Below, in pieces: positions 5,183 through 7,175 of a DNA stretch of 7,175 nucleotides. The notes beneath the pieces are model-generated. The model ran no database searches, was not told the DNA's origin, and saw only the letters and a list, made by a program, of their open reading frames with translations. The stretch spans positions 1 to 7,175 of the forward strand of contig JBBRLA010000451.1 in NCBI GenBank assembly GCA_038231615.1, given 5' to 3'. How positions within the stretch are numbered: position 1 is the stretch's first letter; every line of letters starts with the position of its first letter. The DNA is from JBBRLA01 sp038231615. GTDB taxonomy: Bacteria > Myxococcota_A > Polyangia > Palsa-1104 > JAEUJZ01. A program made the translations under genes and the position numbers.

Positions 5183-7132
5183 ATGCGCAAGCACCCCCTT
5201 CGTAGTAGCCAGCAAGATGCTGCAAACTACGTTCCCGTACACGGGTCGGCCGATGGCCATGGTGGCCCTGGGCACCTTGGTGCGGAGCACGCCGGCGAGG
5301 CTGCCATGGCCGGGGAAGAATCCTTCGCCGAGATGTTCGAGGCCTCGATGAAGTCGCCGCGGAAGGCCATTGCCCGGCGCGACCCGGAAATGGGCGAGGT
5401 GGTGCAAGGCGAGGTGGTGCAGATCGGCAACGAGTTCGCCTTCCTGGACATCGGGGCCAAGGCCGAGGCGATGATCCTTTTGGAAGAATTGCGCAACGAA
5501 GCCGGGGACCTGACCATCCAGCTCGGCGACAAGCTGGAGGGGCACGTGGTCTCGGTGGGCGGGAAGGAAGGCGGGATCGTCGTCAGTGGCAAGCTCCAGC
5601 GCGGCGCCGGTCTGCGGGATCAACTGCGCATGGCCTTCGAGCAGGGGGTGCCGGTGGAGGGCCTGGTGACCGGGGTGAACAAGGGCGGCCTGGACATCGA
5701 CCTGGGCGGGGTGCGGGGGTTTTTGCCGGTGTCGCAGATCGAGCTGCGCTACTGCCAGGACCCGTCCAGCTATGTCGGCCGGGCGATGACCCTGCGGGTG
5801 ACGCGCTACGACGAGGATGCGCGGAACGTGGTGCTGTCGCGACGGGCGATCCTGGAGGTCGAGCAGCGGGCGATGGCGGCGGCGACCCTGGACAAGCTGG
5901 TGCCCGGCGCGGTGTTCAACGGCGTGGTGACATCGGTGCGGGACTACGGGGCCTTCGTGGATGTCGGCGGGCTGGAGGGGCTTTTACACGTCAGCGAGAT
6001 GGGCTTTGGCCGGGCGCTGCGCCCAGACGAGGTGGTCAAGCCGGGACAGCGGGTCGAGGTGGTGGTGCTGAAGGTCGAGGGAGAGCTGGGCGAAAAGGAC
6101 CAGGGGATGAAGATCTCGCTCTCGCTGAAGGCGCTGATGGCGGACCCGATGGACGAGACCCTGCAGGCGCTGAGCGAGGGGGCCCGGGTCGCCGGCAAGG
6201 TGGTGCGGTTGGAACCTTTTGGGGCCTTCGTCGAGCTGAAGCCGGGGGTCGAGGGGCTGATCCACATCTCGGCGATGGCCGAGCGGCACGTCAGCCACCC
6301 GCGGGAGGTGGTGACCCTGGGTCAGGAGATCCAGGTGACGGTGATCAGCCTGGACCGGGAGCGGCGGCGGATCGGTCTGTCCCTGGTCGAGGAGGTGCGG
6401 GCGGCGCAGGCGGCGGCGGCGGCGGCGCTGGGCGTGGGCGAGGTGGTGGAGGTGATTGTCGAGCGGGTCGAGCCGCACGGGGTGGTGGTGAAGGTGAAGC
6501 GGCCGGAGGCGGCTGCCGGGACGGCGGCGGCGGCCGGAGAAGCACCGGCGCCCAAGGGGACGATCCTCAACGGCGAGCTGAACGTGCCCCGGGGCAGCGA
6601 CATGAAGCGGCTCTTCCCGGAGGGCAAGCAACTGAAGGCGCTGATCCAGAGCATCGAGCCGGACGGGCGCATCCGCCTGTCGGTGCGGTCGGCGGAACTG
6701 GCGGAGGAGCGGGCGAGCCTCTCGTCGTATTCTACCCACACTGCGGCCACGGCGCAGGCCGCCGGGAAGGCGACCATGGGGGAGATGCTGCGGAGCAAGC
6801 TGGGCCAGGCGACCGAGACCCCCGCGGCGGCGGCACCGGTGGTGAAGGAGACCAAAGCGAAGGCCAAAAAGGCGACGGCGGCGGCTGGAGAAGTGGAGGG
6901 CATGCCGGCGGCGGCGAAGCCGACGAAGTCGAAGAAGGCCAAGGCGGCACCGGCTGGCGAGGCGGCAGCGGCACCGGCTGGCGAGGCGGCAGCGGCACCG
7001 GCTGGCGAGGCGGCAGCGGCTCCAGCAGCGGCGGCGGCGCCGAAGAAGGAGAAGGCGGCCAAGGTGGAGGCGCCGGCCAAGGCGGAGGCGGGCGCAGCCA
7101 AGGCGAAAAAGAAGCCGGCCAAGGGCGCCTGA
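5183..7132 (+). CDS. Multi-S1-domain RNA-binding protein (ribosomal protein S1-like)
   Basis: The 649-residue product has an ill-defined Gly/His/Ala-rich N-terminus, an FEASM motif (52-56), then S1 (OB-fold) domains at about 70-137, 155-222, 241-316 and 332-402. Domains 3 and 4 carry the classic YGAFVDV...GLLHVSE and FGAFVEL...GLIHISA signatures; domains 1 and 2 are more divergent. A degenerate fifth domain (about 417-504) seems split by an Ala/Gly/Pro insert (441-463). The last 115 residues are Lys/Ala/Pro-rich, histone H1-like in composition, and contain three identical AAPAGEAA units. Escherichia coli S1 has 557 residues and six S1 domains, so the layout differs. It could be ribosomal S1, aiding mRNA binding by the 30S subunit, or an S1-family paralogue; no gene symbol is given. 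Ala runs are encoded by GGC/GCG tracts (about 6406-6428). The gene is divergent from the RRM gene and ends 43 bp before the window edge with no visible terminator. Confidence 0.92.
   Translation: MRKHPLRSSQQDAANYVPVHGSADGHGGPGHLGAEHAGEAAMAGEESFAEMFEASMKSPRKAIARRDPEMGEVVQGEVVQIGNEFAFLDIGAKAEAMILLEELRNEAGDLTIQLGDKLEGHVVSVGGKEGGIVVSGKLQRGAGLRDQLRMAFEQGVPVEGLVTGVNKGGLDIDLGGVRGFLPVSQIELRYCQDPSSYVGRAMTLRVTRYDEDARNVVLSRRAILEVEQRAMAAATLDKLVPGAVFNGVVTSVRDYGAFVDVGGLEGLLHVSEMGFGRALRPDEVVKPGQRVEVVVLKVEGELGEKDQGMKISLSLKALMADPMDETLQALSEGARVAGKVVRLEPFGAFVELKPGVEGLIHISAMAERHVSHPREVVTLGQEIQVTVISLDRERRRIGLSLVEEVRAAQAAAAAALGVGEVVEVIVERVEPHGVVVKVKRPEAAAGTAAAAGEAPAPKGTILNGELNVPRGSDMKRLFPEGKQLKALIQSIEPDGRIRLSVRSAELAEERASLSSYSTHTAATAQAAGKATMGEMLRSKLGQATETPAAAAPVVKETKAKAKKATAAAGEVEGMPAAAKPTKSKKAKAAPAGEAAAAPAGEAAAAPAGEAAAAPAAAAAPKKEKAAKVEAPAKAEAGAAKAKKKPAKGA
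6944..7015 (+). repeat. Three exact 24-bp tandem repeats in the S1 protein tail
   Basis: The unit GCGGCACCGGCTGGCGAGGC plus GGCA occurs three times without a mismatch (6944-6967, 6968-6991, 6992-7015), followed by a diverged partial copy. Each unit is in frame and encodes AAPAGEAA. The exact DNA identity, including synonymous sites, suggests recent expansion, and copy-number change would keep the frame. Confidence 0.93.
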
Positions 7133-7175
7133 TCAGAATCCCCGTTCGCAAGAGACGGCCGCAGCATCCATCATC

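Noticed and set aside
6322..7167. 281-codon minus-strand open frame rich in Ala and Ser
   Set aside because: Antisense shadow of the S1 gene's Ala/Lys-coding tail; it has no recognisable features.
7133..7175. Terminator after the S1 gene
   Set aside because: The 43 bases to the window edge show no stable hairpin with a T-run; a terminator may lie beyond the window.

Overview
The window is a GC-rich bacterial chromosomal segment with high G/C at third codon positions. Its gene content points to a Myxococcota-like or other deltaproteobacterial-type lineage. The clues are a multi-S1-domain protein with an FEASM motif ahead of its first S1 domain and a Lys/Ala/Pro-rich tail, a bacterial RRM protein with a glycine-rich RGG tail, and a large zinc-ribbon protein whose disordered linker carries a TMLG motif. 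This placement rests on remembered family patterns; no search was run.

Layout, left to right. (1) At 1-210 on the minus strand is the end of a toxin-antitoxin pair: a possible Phd-like antitoxin (46-210) whose stop overlaps the GTG start of a VapC-type PIN toxin, which runs off the left edge. (2) At 302-1507 (minus) is a CPA1-type Na+/H+ antiporter. (3) At 1569-3704 (minus) is a 711-residue zinc-ribbon / disordered linker / coiled-coil / C-terminal membrane-anchor protein. (4) At 3705-4328 there is no convincing gene, but three separate inverted-repeat elements lie back to back (3764-3995, 4027-4198, 4202-4332). (5) At 4329-4736 (minus) is a glycine-rich RRM RNA-binding protein. (6) At 4737-5182 is a divergent intergenic region with several small hairpins. 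(7) At 5183-7132 (plus) is an S1-domain RNA-binding protein with a tail carrying an exact 24-bp tandem repeat.

How the parts fit. Every gene left of 4737 reads leftward. The zinc-ribbon gene and the antiporter are 61 bp apart and may share a transcript. The toxin-antitoxin pair follows 91 bp after the antiporter. Two RNA-binding proteins (RRM and S1) are divergently arranged around a shared 446-bp region, so linked expression is possible but not shown. The least explained part is 3764-4332: its hairpins are well formed, and two repeat copies differ by compensatory changes that keep the stem. No complete new multi-gene system is visible; the repeat cluster is the best candidate for something undescribed.
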